Below, piece by piece: positions 1-7,934 of a stretch of DNA of 64,000 bases. Numbering within the stretch: the stretch's first letter is position 1; each line of letters opens with the position of its first letter. A model generated the notes under the pieces. The model worked only from the letters and a program-made list of their open reading frames with translations, was not told the origin of the DNA and did not search any database. A program made the position numbers and the translations under genes. Source of the DNA: Litorimonas sp964352855 (lineage in GTDB: Bacteria; Pseudomonadota; Alphaproteobacteria; Caulobacterales; Maricaulaceae); the NCBI GenBank assembly GCA_964352855.1, contig CAYGTR010000004.1, positions 1 to 64,000 on the forward strand, in the 5' to 3' direction.

Positions 1-2
1 TA

Positions 3-257
3 GATGTCGCGGTCGTCACGTGGCAAAATGAGGATGTTTTATCCGTGCCTATGACAGCCCTCTTTAAACTGGGAGCTGATTGGTGCGTTTATGCAATTCG
101 GCAAGACCGAGCGCAATTACAGTTTCTGGAAGTTGGACACATGAATGGACGTTACGCCGAGGTAATTTCCGGGCTTGAAACAGGTGAGCGCGTTGTAGAA
201 CATCCATCAGACCGTGTAGAAAACAACCGCCGTGTCTTAGACCGTCGCCAAAATTAG
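3..257 (+). CDS. RND efflux periplasmic adaptor (HlyD/MFP family), C-terminal fragment
   Basis: The frame is open from the left edge of the window, so only the last 84 codons of the gene are present. The visible part reads as the end of the beta-barrel and membrane-proximal domain of a membrane-fusion protein: a VPMTALF segment is followed by a short strand-rich stretch, then GLETGERVV and HPSDRVE, which are typical of the C-terminus of efflux adaptors that join an RND pump to an outer-membrane channel. The rest of the pump genes must lie to the left. The substrate cannot be told from this fragment. Confidence 0.75.
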   Translation, partial: DVAVVTWQNEDVLSVPMTALFKLGADWCVYAIRQDRAQLQFLEVGHMNGRYAEVISGLETGERVVEHPSDRVENNRRVLDRRQN

Positions 258-286
258 GGTCTCTATTTCTCCGAATACTTTAGAGC

Positions 287-814
287 TTAGTCATCATCGG
301 GTTCAACTTTGGCAATGGCGACAATATAGTTCTCTCCATAAGCCTTCGCGCATTTCGGGCAGGTCGTATAAAAAACATATTGCTCATCAACATCATAGCC
401 CTTGGCTTCCAAGTCATCCTCGAACGCTTGGCTAAGTTTATGGGCGTCTCTATAAGTTGCATTTAAAACCTTGGTTTTATAGTCACCTGAAAGGGTGACC
501 ATTTTTTGACTTGGAACGGGGCCGGATACGGCAAATAAATGTTCCGCCGACCAAGGTGAGAGATCTCGGCACATCACAAGCGTTTGGTCCGGATCAATAG
601 CATTCGCGTCTTCCATAGCTTTATAGGTTTCAGAAAAAACTGAGCCCATGTTAATCGGGATGTGCATCAGGCTCTTGGTCTTCGCGCGCACAAAATGCTT
701 ATTGTCAAAATGAAGTGTTTGGTTATCCCAAGCTTCAGTCTTAAAACGCGGACAGCAATCCGTCGTGTTTTCAGTGGTATCATAAAGGGGTGTCTGATTG
801 GCTTTCATATCCAT
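287..814 (-). CDS. Conserved protein of unknown function with DCCP and CPxCA-YGENY motifs (paralogue 1)
   Basis: A 175-residue soluble protein with no signal peptide. It carries an N-terminal DCCPRF motif, a central LSGDYKTKV segment and a C-terminal TTCPKCAKAYGENY motif. The four cysteines in two pairs could bind a metal or form redox disulfides; this is inference. It is clearly homologous to the product at 3001-3522. Relatives are often auto-annotated as 'hydrolase', but no known catalytic motif is visible. It lies 23 bp downstream of an SDR gene on the same strand and is probably co-transcribed with it. A good ribosome binding site (AGGAAAG) precedes the chosen ATG. Confidence 0.8.
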   Translation of the reverse strand: MDMKANQTPLYDTTENTTDCCPRFKTEAWDNQTLHFDNKHFVRAKTKSLMHIPINMGSVFSETYKAMEDANAIDPDQTLVMCRDLSPWSAEHLFAVSGPVPSQKMVTLSGDYKTKVLNATYRDAHKLSQAFEDDLEAKGYDVDEQYVFYTTCPKCAKAYGENYIVAIAKVEPDDD

Positions 815-837
815 CTTCTTTCCTTAGTTGAGGAGAA

Positions 838-1605
838 TTACTGCGCAACATAGCCGCCATCCACCGGCATATGTATTCCTGTCACAAATGAAGCTTCAGA
901 CGAGCAAAGCCAGACGATTGCCGCTGCAACTTCATCCGGCTGGCCTATCCGCCCCATAGGATGGAGAGGTGACATAAATTCAACAGAGCTTTTTTGTCCC
1001 TCAGTGGATTGATCCGCAACGGAGTCGAGCATCTTGGTATCAATTCCGCCCGGACAAATTGAATTTACCCGAATATTGTCTTTTGCATATTCCAGAGCCG
1101 CATTTTTCGTCAGACCGTTCACGCCATGTTTCGAACAGACATAGGCTGCGGCTCCGGGAAATCCAATCAAGCCGGCGATCGACGCCAAATTAACGATAGA
1201 ACCGCCGGTCTTCTGCATCGCTTTAATTTCGGCTCTCATACAAAAAAATGTACCCTTTAAATTTATATCGATAATTCGTGCGAAATTTTCATCTGTTTGT
1301 TCAGCAAACGGCATCATATCGCCGAGTATGCCGGCATTATTCACTGCACAATCCAAACGTCCAAATTTTTCCTCGGACTGCAAAACGAGATTTTCAACAT
1401 CACTTTTCTTGGAAACATCCGCTTTTATAAGAATCGCATCCATCCCCAAGTTTTTGATTTCAGCAACCACGTCTCTACCGTCTTTGGCATTTAGGTCTGA
1501 AACAATCACCTTTGCGCCTTCTTGACCAAATTTTATGGCCGTTTGTCGACCTATGCCCACTCCGGCACCCGTGACTAAAGCGACCTTCCCATCAACAATA
1601 CCCAT
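838..1605 (-). CDS. Short-chain dehydrogenase/reductase (classical SDR)
   Basis: A 255-residue classical SDR. The N-terminus has the TGAGVGIG cofactor-binding loop, followed by NNAG near residue 90, a catalytic serine in NLASIAG, and the YVCSK Tyr-x3-Lys pair. The C-terminus ends with the usual VDGGYVAQ. The acidic residue after the second strand (VSDLN) suggests NAD over NADP. The substrate is unknown. The gene sits between the helix-hairpin-helix gene upstream and the DCCP/CPxCA gene downstream on the same strand. A perfect FNR/FixK box centred about 53 bp upstream of the ATG suggests low-oxygen induction. Confidence 0.9.
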   Translation of the reverse strand: MGIVDGKVALVTGAGVGIGRQTAIKFGQEGAKVIVSDLNAKDGRDVVAEIKNLGMDAILIKADVSKKSDVENLVLQSEEKFGRLDCAVNNAGILGDMMPFAEQTDENFARIIDINLKGTFFCMRAEIKAMQKTGGSIVNLASIAGLIGFPGAAAYVCSKHGVNGLTKNAALEYAKDNIRVNSICPGGIDTKMLDSVADQSTEGQKSSVEFMSPLHPMGRIGQPDEVAAAIVWLCSSEASFVTGIHMPVDGGYVAQ

Positions 1606-1621
1606 CTCACACTCCTTTTAA

Positions 1622-1637
1622 TCAAAACTAGTTTTGA
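1622..1637. repeat. Perfect 16-bp palindrome
   Basis: TCAAAACTAGTTTTGA is its own reverse complement. It overlaps the stop codon of the helix-hairpin-helix gene and lies between the FNR-type box at 1652 and the SDR start. It has no loop, so an RNA terminator is unlikely. A protein-binding site is possible but not shown. Confidence 0.4.
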
Positions 1638-2179
1638 CTGGTTGAGAAAAATTGATGATAATCAAATTTGGAATTGGGAAAGCTTTGGGGTTCGATTTGA
1701 TTTTCAAGGAAATGCGCTTTAATCGCTTTCGCCGTCTTAGTCCCGATACCAGGCAGACGCGCTAGCTCGTCACTTTCTGCCGCGCTTTTAATCCCACTAA
1801 AAGACAACACCCCCAAGTGGTCTATTATTGTTTTCACGCGTTTGGGTCCGATACCGGGAACGCGTGAAAGCTCTACCAACACGGGCGACATGCTATGCTC
1901 CAGCTCTTCTAAGAGTGTTAATTCACCTGTGCGCGAAATTTCTTCGATATGTCTTGCTATCTCATCTCCAATTGTTGGCAGCGCGACTAAATCGTCGCCG
2001 CGCTCCACCTTTTTGGCGAGGGGTTCACGACTATTCATAACTGTGAGGGCGGCATTGCGGTAGGCATTTACTCTAAACCTATTTGCCTCTTCGATCTCTA
2101 AAAGTTCTGAAACGTTATAGAGAATATCAGCAATTTCTTTATTACTGACATATTCTTTGTTAGTGACACGGGCAGGCAT
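1628..2179 (-). CDS. Helix-hairpin-helix protein resembling the N-terminus of PolX
   Basis: A 183-residue protein that matches the N-terminal 8-kDa-like domain and tandem helix-hairpin-helix region of family X DNA polymerases (PolX). It begins with NKEIADILYNVSELLEIEE and carries ALPTIGDEIA, RVPGIGPKRV and RLPGIGTKTA hairpins at roughly residues 68, 110 and 142. The palm/nucleotidyltransferase and PHP exonuclease domains of full PolX (usually more than 550 residues) are absent. The frame ends naturally and the tail is not polymerase-like, so it appears to be a stand-alone DNA-binding protein. Whether it aids repair in the low-oxygen regulon is inference. Confidence 0.75.
   Translation of the reverse strand: MPARVTNKEYVSNKEIADILYNVSELLEIEEANRFRVNAYRNAALTVMNSREPLAKKVERGDDLVALPTIGDEIARHIEEISRTGELTLLEELEHSMSPVLVELSRVPGIGPKRVKTIIDHLGVLSFSGIKSAAESDELARLPGIGTKTAKAIKAHFLENQIEPQSFPNSKFDYHQFFSTSQN
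1652..1665. promoter_or_regulatory. FNR/FixK box upstream of the SDR gene
   Basis: TTGATGATAATCAA is a perfect match to TTGAT-N4-ATCAA. It lies inside the 3' end of the helix-hairpin-helix gene. If the box is centred at -41.5, transcription toward the SDR would start near 1617, about 12 nt before its ATG. Confidence 0.7.
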
Positions 2180-2409
2180 AACTACCTCTTTCGAAAAATA
2201 GGAAACCCGGAAGAAAGACGATCCACGAAAAGGCTAGACCTTTAAGCGCTCACGAACAATCTCGCCGGGCTCAATCACAGAGGTTCCACATAGCCCTGAT
2301 GCGTGGCTACAATGGTAGTCTGTCAGCATGGACAGATATCATTTTCGCGTCTTCAAGCTCCACTCTTCACTGTGACGGATCATAGATACTCATAGGCCAA
2401 AAATCAAAA

Positions 2410-2423
2410 TTGACTATAATCAA
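2410..2423. promoter_or_regulatory. FNR/FixK box, distal
   Basis: TTGACTATAATCAA is a perfect half-site pair with a 4-bp spacer. Its centre is 71 bp, about seven helical turns, from the second box at 2481. It could help activate the CBS operon or serve the leftward gene. Confidence 0.65.
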
Positions 2424-2480
2424 AATTTATTCGACTTTTAAACTTGCAACAAAATACGATTGATAATGACTTAAATAATA

Positions 2481-2494
2481 TTGACCTTCGTCAA
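2481..2494. promoter_or_regulatory. FNR/FixK box upstream of the CBS/sulfur operon
   Basis: TTGACCTTCGTCAA is centred 64.5 bp before the CBS gene ATG. With the box at -41.5, transcription would start near 2529. That spacing fits class II FNR activation of the operon from 2552 to 7888. Confidence 0.75.
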
Positions 2495-2551
2495 ATACAG
2501 AATTCTGAAATCCATAAATTGATCAGGCTGGGATTTGAATGGAGATGAATA

Positions 2552-2995
2552 ATGCAAGTCAAACAAGCTATGCATAAGGGTGTTGAATGGCGTGAACCAT
2601 CAACGCCTGTCACAGAATTGGCCAAGGTCATGCAAGCAGAAGATATAGGGGCTATCCCTATTGGAGAGAACGATCGCTTAATTGGTATGGTCACCGATCG
2701 CGACATTGCGCTTCGCGGGTTTTCTGAAGGATCGAAACCAGACAAAATGACCGCGCGAGATGTTATGTCAGACGGTATTATCTATTGTCAGGAAAATGAG
2801 TCAGTTGAAGATGCCGTTCGTATTATGGAACAGAAACAAATACGTCGCCTGCCCGTTTTAAATGACAAAAAACGTATGGTAGGCATGTTAAGTTTGGGTG
2901 ATATCTCAAATGCTGTGCACCAAAGCATTTCCGGTGAATTGATAAAGTCTGTATCAGCTCATCACGAACCTCCTATATTATTGGCAGGACAGTAG
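2552..2995 (+). CDS. Tandem CBS-domain protein
   Basis: A 147-residue protein made of two CBS motifs, roughly residues 8-63 and 73-130. Such pairs sense adenine nucleotides or similar ligands. Typical elements are GAIPIGENDRLIGMVTDRDIA in the first motif and RRLPVLNDKKRMVGMLSLGDI in the second. No effector domain is attached. It is the first gene of a rightward unit behind two FNR/FixK boxes and sits 5 bp before the DCCP/CPxCA paralogue. The ATG follows TGGAGA. Small CBS proteins like this are often found in low-oxygen stress regulons of alphaproteobacteria. Confidence 0.9.
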   Translation: MQVKQAMHKGVEWREPSTPVTELAKVMQAEDIGAIPIGENDRLIGMVTDRDIALRGFSEGSKPDKMTARDVMSDGIIYCQENESVEDAVRIMEQKQIRRLPVLNDKKRMVGMLSLGDISNAVHQSISGELIKSVSAHHEPPILLAGQ

Positions 2996-3000
2996 AGATC

Positions 3001-3522
3001 ATGAAGATCAACACGACCCCTATTTATGACCAAAGTCACAACCCTCAAGACTGCTGCCCTCAGTTTCAGTCTAAGGGTTGGAACAATCAAGATTTATACT
3101 TCAGAGATAAATTATTCGTCAGAGCTGAAACGAAAAGTAAAAACTATGTCCCTGTGGACATGGCGCAAATTTTTGGGGATACTTATGAAGCTATCTTTGA
3201 TGAAGGGGCTGGCGCGAACGCGCAAACTATTGTCCTAAGCCGCAACCTCTCCCCCGATAGGGCCGAACACCTCTTTGCAGTAACGAAAAATGTTTCCGGG
3301 CAAGAAATGGTGAAGCTATCGGGCAATTATAAAACTAAAGTTTTCGAAGGTTCATTCGAAAATCAGCCAATATGGGATAACGCCCTTCAACATTTAGCGG
3401 GGAAACCAAAAGGCGATGCAGCAACCTATTATTTCTTTACAACCTGCCCTGACTGCGCAGACGCTTACGGCGAAAACTATGTTGTTGGTCTGGTAGAAGC
3501 AAACGGTGCACCGCCACCATAA
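3001..3522 (+). CDS. Conserved protein of unknown function with DCCP and CPxCA-YGENY motifs (paralogue 2)
   Basis: A 173-residue soluble protein homologous along its whole length to the product at 287-814. Shared landmarks are DCCPQF near residue 17, FVRAETKS, LSGNYKTKVFEG and TTCPDCADAYGENY. The paired cysteines are conserved between the two copies, which argues for a structural metal or redox role, but the biochemical function is unknown. It follows the CBS gene by 5 bp and precedes the persulfide dioxygenase-like gene, so it is part of the same FNR-boxed operon. Having two copies about 2 kb apart, each behind its own box, is notable. Confidence 0.8.
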   Translation: MKINTTPIYDQSHNPQDCCPQFQSKGWNNQDLYFRDKLFVRAETKSKNYVPVDMAQIFGDTYEAIFDEGAGANAQTIVLSRNLSPDRAEHLFAVTKNVSGQEMVKLSGNYKTKVFEGSFENQPIWDNALQHLAGKPKGDAATYYFFTTCPDCADAYGENYVVGLVEANGAPPP

Positions 3523-3574
3523 AACATTCCAAGCGTAATTCTTAAAATTTCAAATTTCACAGAGGTATGGTAAA

Positions 3575-4447
3575 ATGATTAAACCAAAAGTGAAGGCATT
3601 CTTTGACAAACACACGAATACAATCAGCTATGTTGTTTCAGACCCTAATTCCACCGCTTGCGCGGTTATTGATTCTGTTTTGGACTATAACCAAGATTCT
3701 GGCTGTACTGATCATAGAAATGCCAATGAAATCGTCGATTATGTCATGGACAGAAATTTGGATGTAAAGTGGATATTAGAAACACACGCACATGCAGATC
3801 ACCTTTCCGCGGCCCCTTACCTACAAGATAGGTTAGGCGGTGACATTGTCATCGGAGAACACATAACGGAAGTACAAACTATTTTTGGACGCCTCTTTAA
3901 TGTCGAAGAGCAGTTTCATCGTGACGGCAGTCAATTTGACCGCCTTTTGAAAGATGGGGACACGTTAGAAATAGGCGCAATGACACTTAAAGCCATGCAT
4001 ACGCCGGGACATACGCCCGCCTGCATGACATACATTATCGAGGACACGGTCTTTGTCGGAGACACGCTGTTTATGCCGGATTACGGTACAGCCAGATGTG
4101 ATTTTCCCGGTGGCGATGCGAGAACGCTATATCGGTCTATTCAAAAAATATTTGCGCTCCCGGACTACACACGTGTTTTCCTATGTCATGACTACCTTCC
4201 TAAAGGGCGAACAACCTATGTTTGGGAAACAACAGTTAAGGCTCAAAAAGAAAAAAATATCCATGTTCACAAAGGCATATCCGAAGACGCGTTTACAGAA
4301 ATGCGTGAGGCGCGTGATAAAACATTATCCGTTCCAAAACTTATCCTGCCAAGTGTTCAAGTGAATATACGCGGTGGCAACTTTCCTCCCCCCGAAGATA
4401 ATGGCATACAATATCTCAAAATCCCCTTGAATAAACTTGGGAGTTAG
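3575..4447 (+). CDS. Metallo-beta-lactamase-fold hydrolase, persulfide dioxygenase-like
   Basis: A 290-residue protein with the metallo-hydrolase signature THAHADH (residues 70-76), a metal-binding His146 in HTPGHTPA, Asp163 in GDTLF and His205 in LCHDY. The order and the GTARCDFPGGDA segment match the ETHE1/Blh group, which oxidises glutathione persulfide to sulfite with a mononuclear iron. The adjacent gene encodes a phosphatase-like/sulfide:quinone reductase fusion, and a SulP transporter follows; this supports a sulfide-oxidising role. Oxygen is a substrate of the known enzymes, so induction by low oxygen would suit micro-oxic rather than strictly anoxic conditions. Substrate assignment is inference from family and context. 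Confidence 0.85.
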   Translation: MIKPKVKAFFDKHTNTISYVVSDPNSTACAVIDSVLDYNQDSGCTDHRNANEIVDYVMDRNLDVKWILETHAHADHLSAAPYLQDRLGGDIVIGEHITEVQTIFGRLFNVEEQFHRDGSQFDRLLKDGDTLEIGAMTLKAMHTPGHTPACMTYIIEDTVFVGDTLFMPDYGTARCDFPGGDARTLYRSIQKIFALPDYTRVFLCHDYLPKGRTTYVWETTVKAQKEKNIHVHKGISEDAFTEMREARDKTLSVPKLILPSVQVNIRGGNFPPPEDNGIQYLKIPLNKLGS

Positions 4448-4453
4448 TCGCTT

Positions 4454-6142
4454 ATGGCCGATATAAAGAAACTTACAGACCGTTTATCCGTTGCCACACA
4501 AATTAAACCCTCTGATCTCAAAGCGATAGCGCAGCAAGGCTATAAGACGATTATCAACAACCGTCCGGATGGCGAGGAACCTCGCCAACCTAAATCTGTG
4601 AGTTTAGAAAAGGCGACGAAACGTCATGGGCTTGACTATTTTTTGTTGCCTGTTGTGGGCGGCGATATCAGTGATGATTCAGTGGAGCAATTTAACTATC
4701 TTCTAGAAAATCAACTGGGGCCCATACTCGCCTTTTGTCGCACTGGGACTCGCTGTGCAACATTATGGGCCTTGAGTGAGGCTGATAATGCGACAACAAA
4801 ATCGATATTAGAGACAGCCAATAAAGCCGGTTATGATCTCTCTAAGCTTAAACTCCGCTTAGATGAACGGCGTCAAAGCTCCAGTCCGAACATCATCAAT
4901 TCCGAAACTCATGACATCGTCATCCTCGGCGGTGGGTCAGCAGGAGTTGCTGCAGCTGCCAGCTTACTAAAGCGACGCACCAATTTAGATATTGCTATTA
5001 TTGAACCGTCAGACGTGAATTACTACCAGCCGGCTTGGACACTGGTTGGCGGAGGTGTCTTTGACATCAATAAAACTGTGCGTTCGACTCAGAGTATTAT
5101 ACCCCAAAATGCAAAGTGGATTAAGGCCCGTGTTTCGCGTTTCAACCCAGAGCAGAACTCCGTCCAACTTGAGGATGGACGTCATATTGGCTATGAACGG
5201 CTCATTGTTGCCGCTGGCTTACAATTAGATATTCAGAAAATTGAAGGACTTGAGAAATCATTAGGTGAAAATGGTGTAACAACGAATTATCAATACCACC
5301 TTGCGTCCTATACATGGCACCTCATCAAAAACATACGCGAAGGCACCGCTATCTTCACGCAACCGCCCATGCCGATTAAATGTGCCGGTGCTCCTCAGAA
5401 AATCATGTATCTAGCCTGTGATGCCTGGCGGCAATCGAAGCGCCTAAATCAGATAAATGTCCATTTTTGTAGTTCAGGCGAATCCATTTTTGGCGTTAAA
5501 GCCTATGTGCCGACTTTGATGAAATATATTAAAACATATGGCATAGATTTGAACTTTAAAGAGACGTTAGTGGCGGTTGACGGCCCCGCAAAAACCGCCT
5601 GGTTTGAGCGTGAAGATATAAATGGGAACACGCAGCGTATAAGCCGAAAATTTGATATGATACATGTGACACCCGCTCAATCTGCACCTGATTTCATCAA
5701 AGAAAGCCCTTTGGCAAATCAGGACGGCTGGGTCGATGTTGATGCCAAAACATTGCGTCATCAGCGTTATAAAGATATTTATGCTGTCGGAGATTGTGGC
5801 TCTATGCCTAACGCAAAGACAATGGCTGCAGCACGCAAGCAAGCGCCAGTCGTTGCCATAAATATACTTGCTGATATCGATACAGAAAGCCACCATGCAG
5901 AATATGATGGGTATGGCTCATGTCCTTTAACAGTAGAGCGCGGGAAAATCGCTCTCACGGAATTCGGCTATGAGGGCGAACTTCTGCCGACCTTTCCTCT
6001 TTGGCTCATTGATGGCACAAAACCTTCAAGACTCGCGTGGCAGCTAAAGTTAAAAATTATGCCTTCTGTTTACTGGAAACTCATGCTCAAAGGGCGAGAA
6101 TGGTTGATAAAACCAAAACTTGTGAAAAATGAAAATGTCTGA
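4454..6142 (+). CDS. Fusion of DUF442/Blh phosphatase-like domain with type II sulfide:quinone oxidoreductase
   Basis: A 562-residue two-domain protein. Residues 1-135 form a DUF442 (TIGR01244) domain with a tyrosine-phosphatase-like loop FCRTGTR (Cys95 to Arg100), a family linked to sulfur transfer. Residues 150-560 form an FAD/NAD-type disulfide oxidoreductase with an N-terminal GGGSAG nucleotide loop. The redox cysteines sit in PIKCAGAPQK (Cys310) and GYGSCPLT (Cys490), the positions used by mitochondrial-type SQR. The C-terminus is basic and hydrophobic (MPSVYWKLMLKGREW), as expected for membrane association. It should oxidise sulfide and reduce quinone, passing sulfane sulfur to an acceptor. 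It starts 6 bp after the persulfide dioxygenase-like gene. Confidence 0.88.
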   Translation: MADIKKLTDRLSVATQIKPSDLKAIAQQGYKTIINNRPDGEEPRQPKSVSLEKATKRHGLDYFLLPVVGGDISDDSVEQFNYLLENQLGPILAFCRTGTRCATLWALSEADNATTKSILETANKAGYDLSKLKLRLDERRQSSSPNIINSETHDIVILGGGSAGVAAAASLLKRRTNLDIAIIEPSDVNYYQPAWTLVGGGVFDINKTVRSTQSIIPQNAKWIKARVSRFNPEQNSVQLEDGRHIGYERLIVAAGLQLDIQKIEGLEKSLGENGVTTNYQYHLASYTWHLIKNIREGTAIFTQPPMPIKCAGAPQKIMYLACDAWRQSKRLNQINVHFCSSGESIFGVKAYVPTLMKYIKTYGIDLNFKETLVAVDGPAKTAWFEREDINGNTQRISRKFDMIHVTPAQSAPDFIKESPLANQDGWVDVDAKTLRHQRYKDIYAVGDCGSMPNAKTMAAARKQAPVVAINILADIDTESHHAEYDGYGSCPLTVERGKIALTEFGYEGELLPTFPLWLIDGTKPSRLAWQLKLKIMPSVYWKLMLKGREWLIKPKLVKNENV

Positions 6143-7888
6143 TTGTCTGTGAGTATTCGTCGATATTTCCCTATAATCGAATGGGGACGGGCTTATAGGG
6201 GCTCGACTTTTCTGAATGATGGACTGGCGGCCGTGATTGTCACAATCATGCTCATCCCGCAATCACTGGCTTATGCTTTGTTGGCCGGTTTGCCACCGCA
6301 AATTGGTCTTTATGCGAGTATTCTTCCCCTCGTTATTTACGCGATATTCGGCACAAGTCGGACATTAGCTGTAGGCCCCGTTGCTGTGATTTCGCTCATG
6401 ACGGCCGCCGCAGCTGGAAAACTGGCGGCCCAAGGCAGCCCGGAATATATCGCGATCGCTGGCTTGCTCGCCCTCATATCCGGCGCGATGCTGTTCGTCA
6501 TGGGCCTCGTCCGCGCCGGGTTTGTCGCTGACTTTCTAAGTCACCCCGTGATTTCGGGTTTTATTACAGCGTCCGGTATTTTAATCGCTGTCAGTCAGTT
6601 AAAGCATATTTTTGGTGTTTCGGCTTCAGGGCATAACTTAATTGAAATACTGAGATCCTTGCTTGGGCAAATAGGACAAATTAATTCCATTACGTTCATG
6701 ATTGGGATAGGTGCGACTATTTTTCTCTTCTGGTCACGACAGAATTTGTCCAAATTACTGATTGCAACGGGCCTTAATGAAACAGTAGCAAAAATTATGG
6801 CGCGCACAGGCCCTGTCCTAGCCGTTATCGTCACGACAGTAGTTGTTGTAATAATGGATCTGGACTCTCAGGGCGTGAAAATCGTGGGTGATATTCCAAA
6901 AGGTCTGCCACCTGTCACCCTGCCCGTTTTTGACAAAGACCTATGGGTCAGCCTTCTGGGATCTTCACTTATTATTGCTATTATCGGCTTTGTTGAATCC
7001 GTCTCCGTAGCGCAAACCTTAGCGGCAAAGCGGCGACAACGTATAGATCCCGACCAAGAACTTATCGGACTTGGTGCCGCTAATGTGGCGGCTGCCTTTA
7101 CTGGTGGCTACCCCGTTACAGGCGGATTTGCACGCTCGGCTGTAAATTTTGACGCCGGAGCTGAAACCCCAGCGGCCGGCGCTTTTACGGCCATCGGTAT
7201 TTTGATTGCGGCTCTGTTTCTCACACCTTTATTATATTTTCTGCCTATCGCGACTTTAGCCGCGACGATCATTGTGGCCGTTTTATCTTTGGTCGATATA
7301 AAATCCATTCGCGAAGCTTGGAAATATTCGAAAAGTGATTTCACGGCCATGATTGTGACAATCGCCCTAACGCTCTTAGTCGGTGTCGAGGCAGGCGTCA
7401 TGGCAGGCTTAATGATTTCTATTGCCTTATATCTATACCGCTCCTCCCGCCCTCATTACGCTGTTGTCGGGCAAGTACGAGATACGGAACATTTTCGTAA
7501 TGTTGAACGTCATGATGTGATTACGAACCCTAAAGCTATCACTCTTCGTATTGATGAGAGCCTGTATTTTGCGAATGCGCATCGTATGGAAAATGAAATC
7601 TATGCCCGTGCTTTAAATTTACCGGACTTAGAGAACGTCATTTTAATGTGCTCCGCAGTCAATCATATCGACTTTAGCGCTGTGGAAAGTCTGCAAGCCA
7701 TAAATGCCCGTCTTAAGGATGCAGGACTTAAGTTCCACTTATCCGAAGTCAAAGGCCCCGTAATGGATCGGCTAAAGAAATCCCATTTACTTGATGATTT
7801 AACAGGACAAGTTTTCTTAAGTCAGCATGAGGCTATAAAAACGCTTTGCGGCAATGCCTATGGGCAGGAGTTGGAATTTACGCTTTGA
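6143..7888 (+). CDS. SulP-family anion transporter with STAS domain
   Basis: A 581-residue protein with about a dozen membrane segments in residues 20-420, including PQSLAYALLAGLPPQIGLY and GGYPVTGGFARSAVN, which are SulP landmarks. A cytoplasmic STAS domain follows (about residues 450-565). SulP proteins carry sulfate, bicarbonate or other anions. Following an SQR fusion and a persulfide dioxygenase-like gene, sulfate or sulfite movement is the most natural guess. The start is a TTG directly after the stop of the upstream gene, and a GTG two codons later is an alternative. Translational coupling is likely. Confidence 0.9.
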   Translation: MSVSIRRYFPIIEWGRAYRGSTFLNDGLAAVIVTIMLIPQSLAYALLAGLPPQIGLYASILPLVIYAIFGTSRTLAVGPVAVISLMTAAAAGKLAAQGSPEYIAIAGLLALISGAMLFVMGLVRAGFVADFLSHPVISGFITASGILIAVSQLKHIFGVSASGHNLIEILRSLLGQIGQINSITFMIGIGATIFLFWSRQNLSKLLIATGLNETVAKIMARTGPVLAVIVTTVVVVIMDLDSQGVKIVGDIPKGLPPVTLPVFDKDLWVSLLGSSLIIAIIGFVESVSVAQTLAAKRRQRIDPDQELIGLGAANVAAAFTGGYPVTGGFARSAVNFDAGAETPAAGAFTAIGILIAALFLTPLLYFLPIATLAATIIVAVLSLVDIKSIREAWKYSKSDFTAMIVTIALTLLVGVEAGVMAGLMISIALYLYRSSRPHYAVVGQVRDTEHFRNVERHDVITNPKAITLRIDESLYFANAHRMENEIYARALNLPDLENVILMCSAVNHIDFSAVESLQAINARLKDAGLKFHLSEVKGPVMDRLKKSHLLDDLTGQVFLSQHEAIKTLCGNAYGQELEFTL

Positions 7889-7934
7889 TCGAAACCGTCT
7901 TTAAGGCAATGACTAAAACCATCACCAGATGCTT

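Larger units (their letters stand above)
2180..2551. other. Divergent intergenic region with two FNR/FixK boxes
   Basis: This 372-bp region separates the leftward helix-hairpin-helix gene from the rightward CBS operon. Apart from the two boxes listed separately (2410 and 2481), I see no gene, RNA or terminator in it. The left half has no convincing coding frame. Confidence 0.6.
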
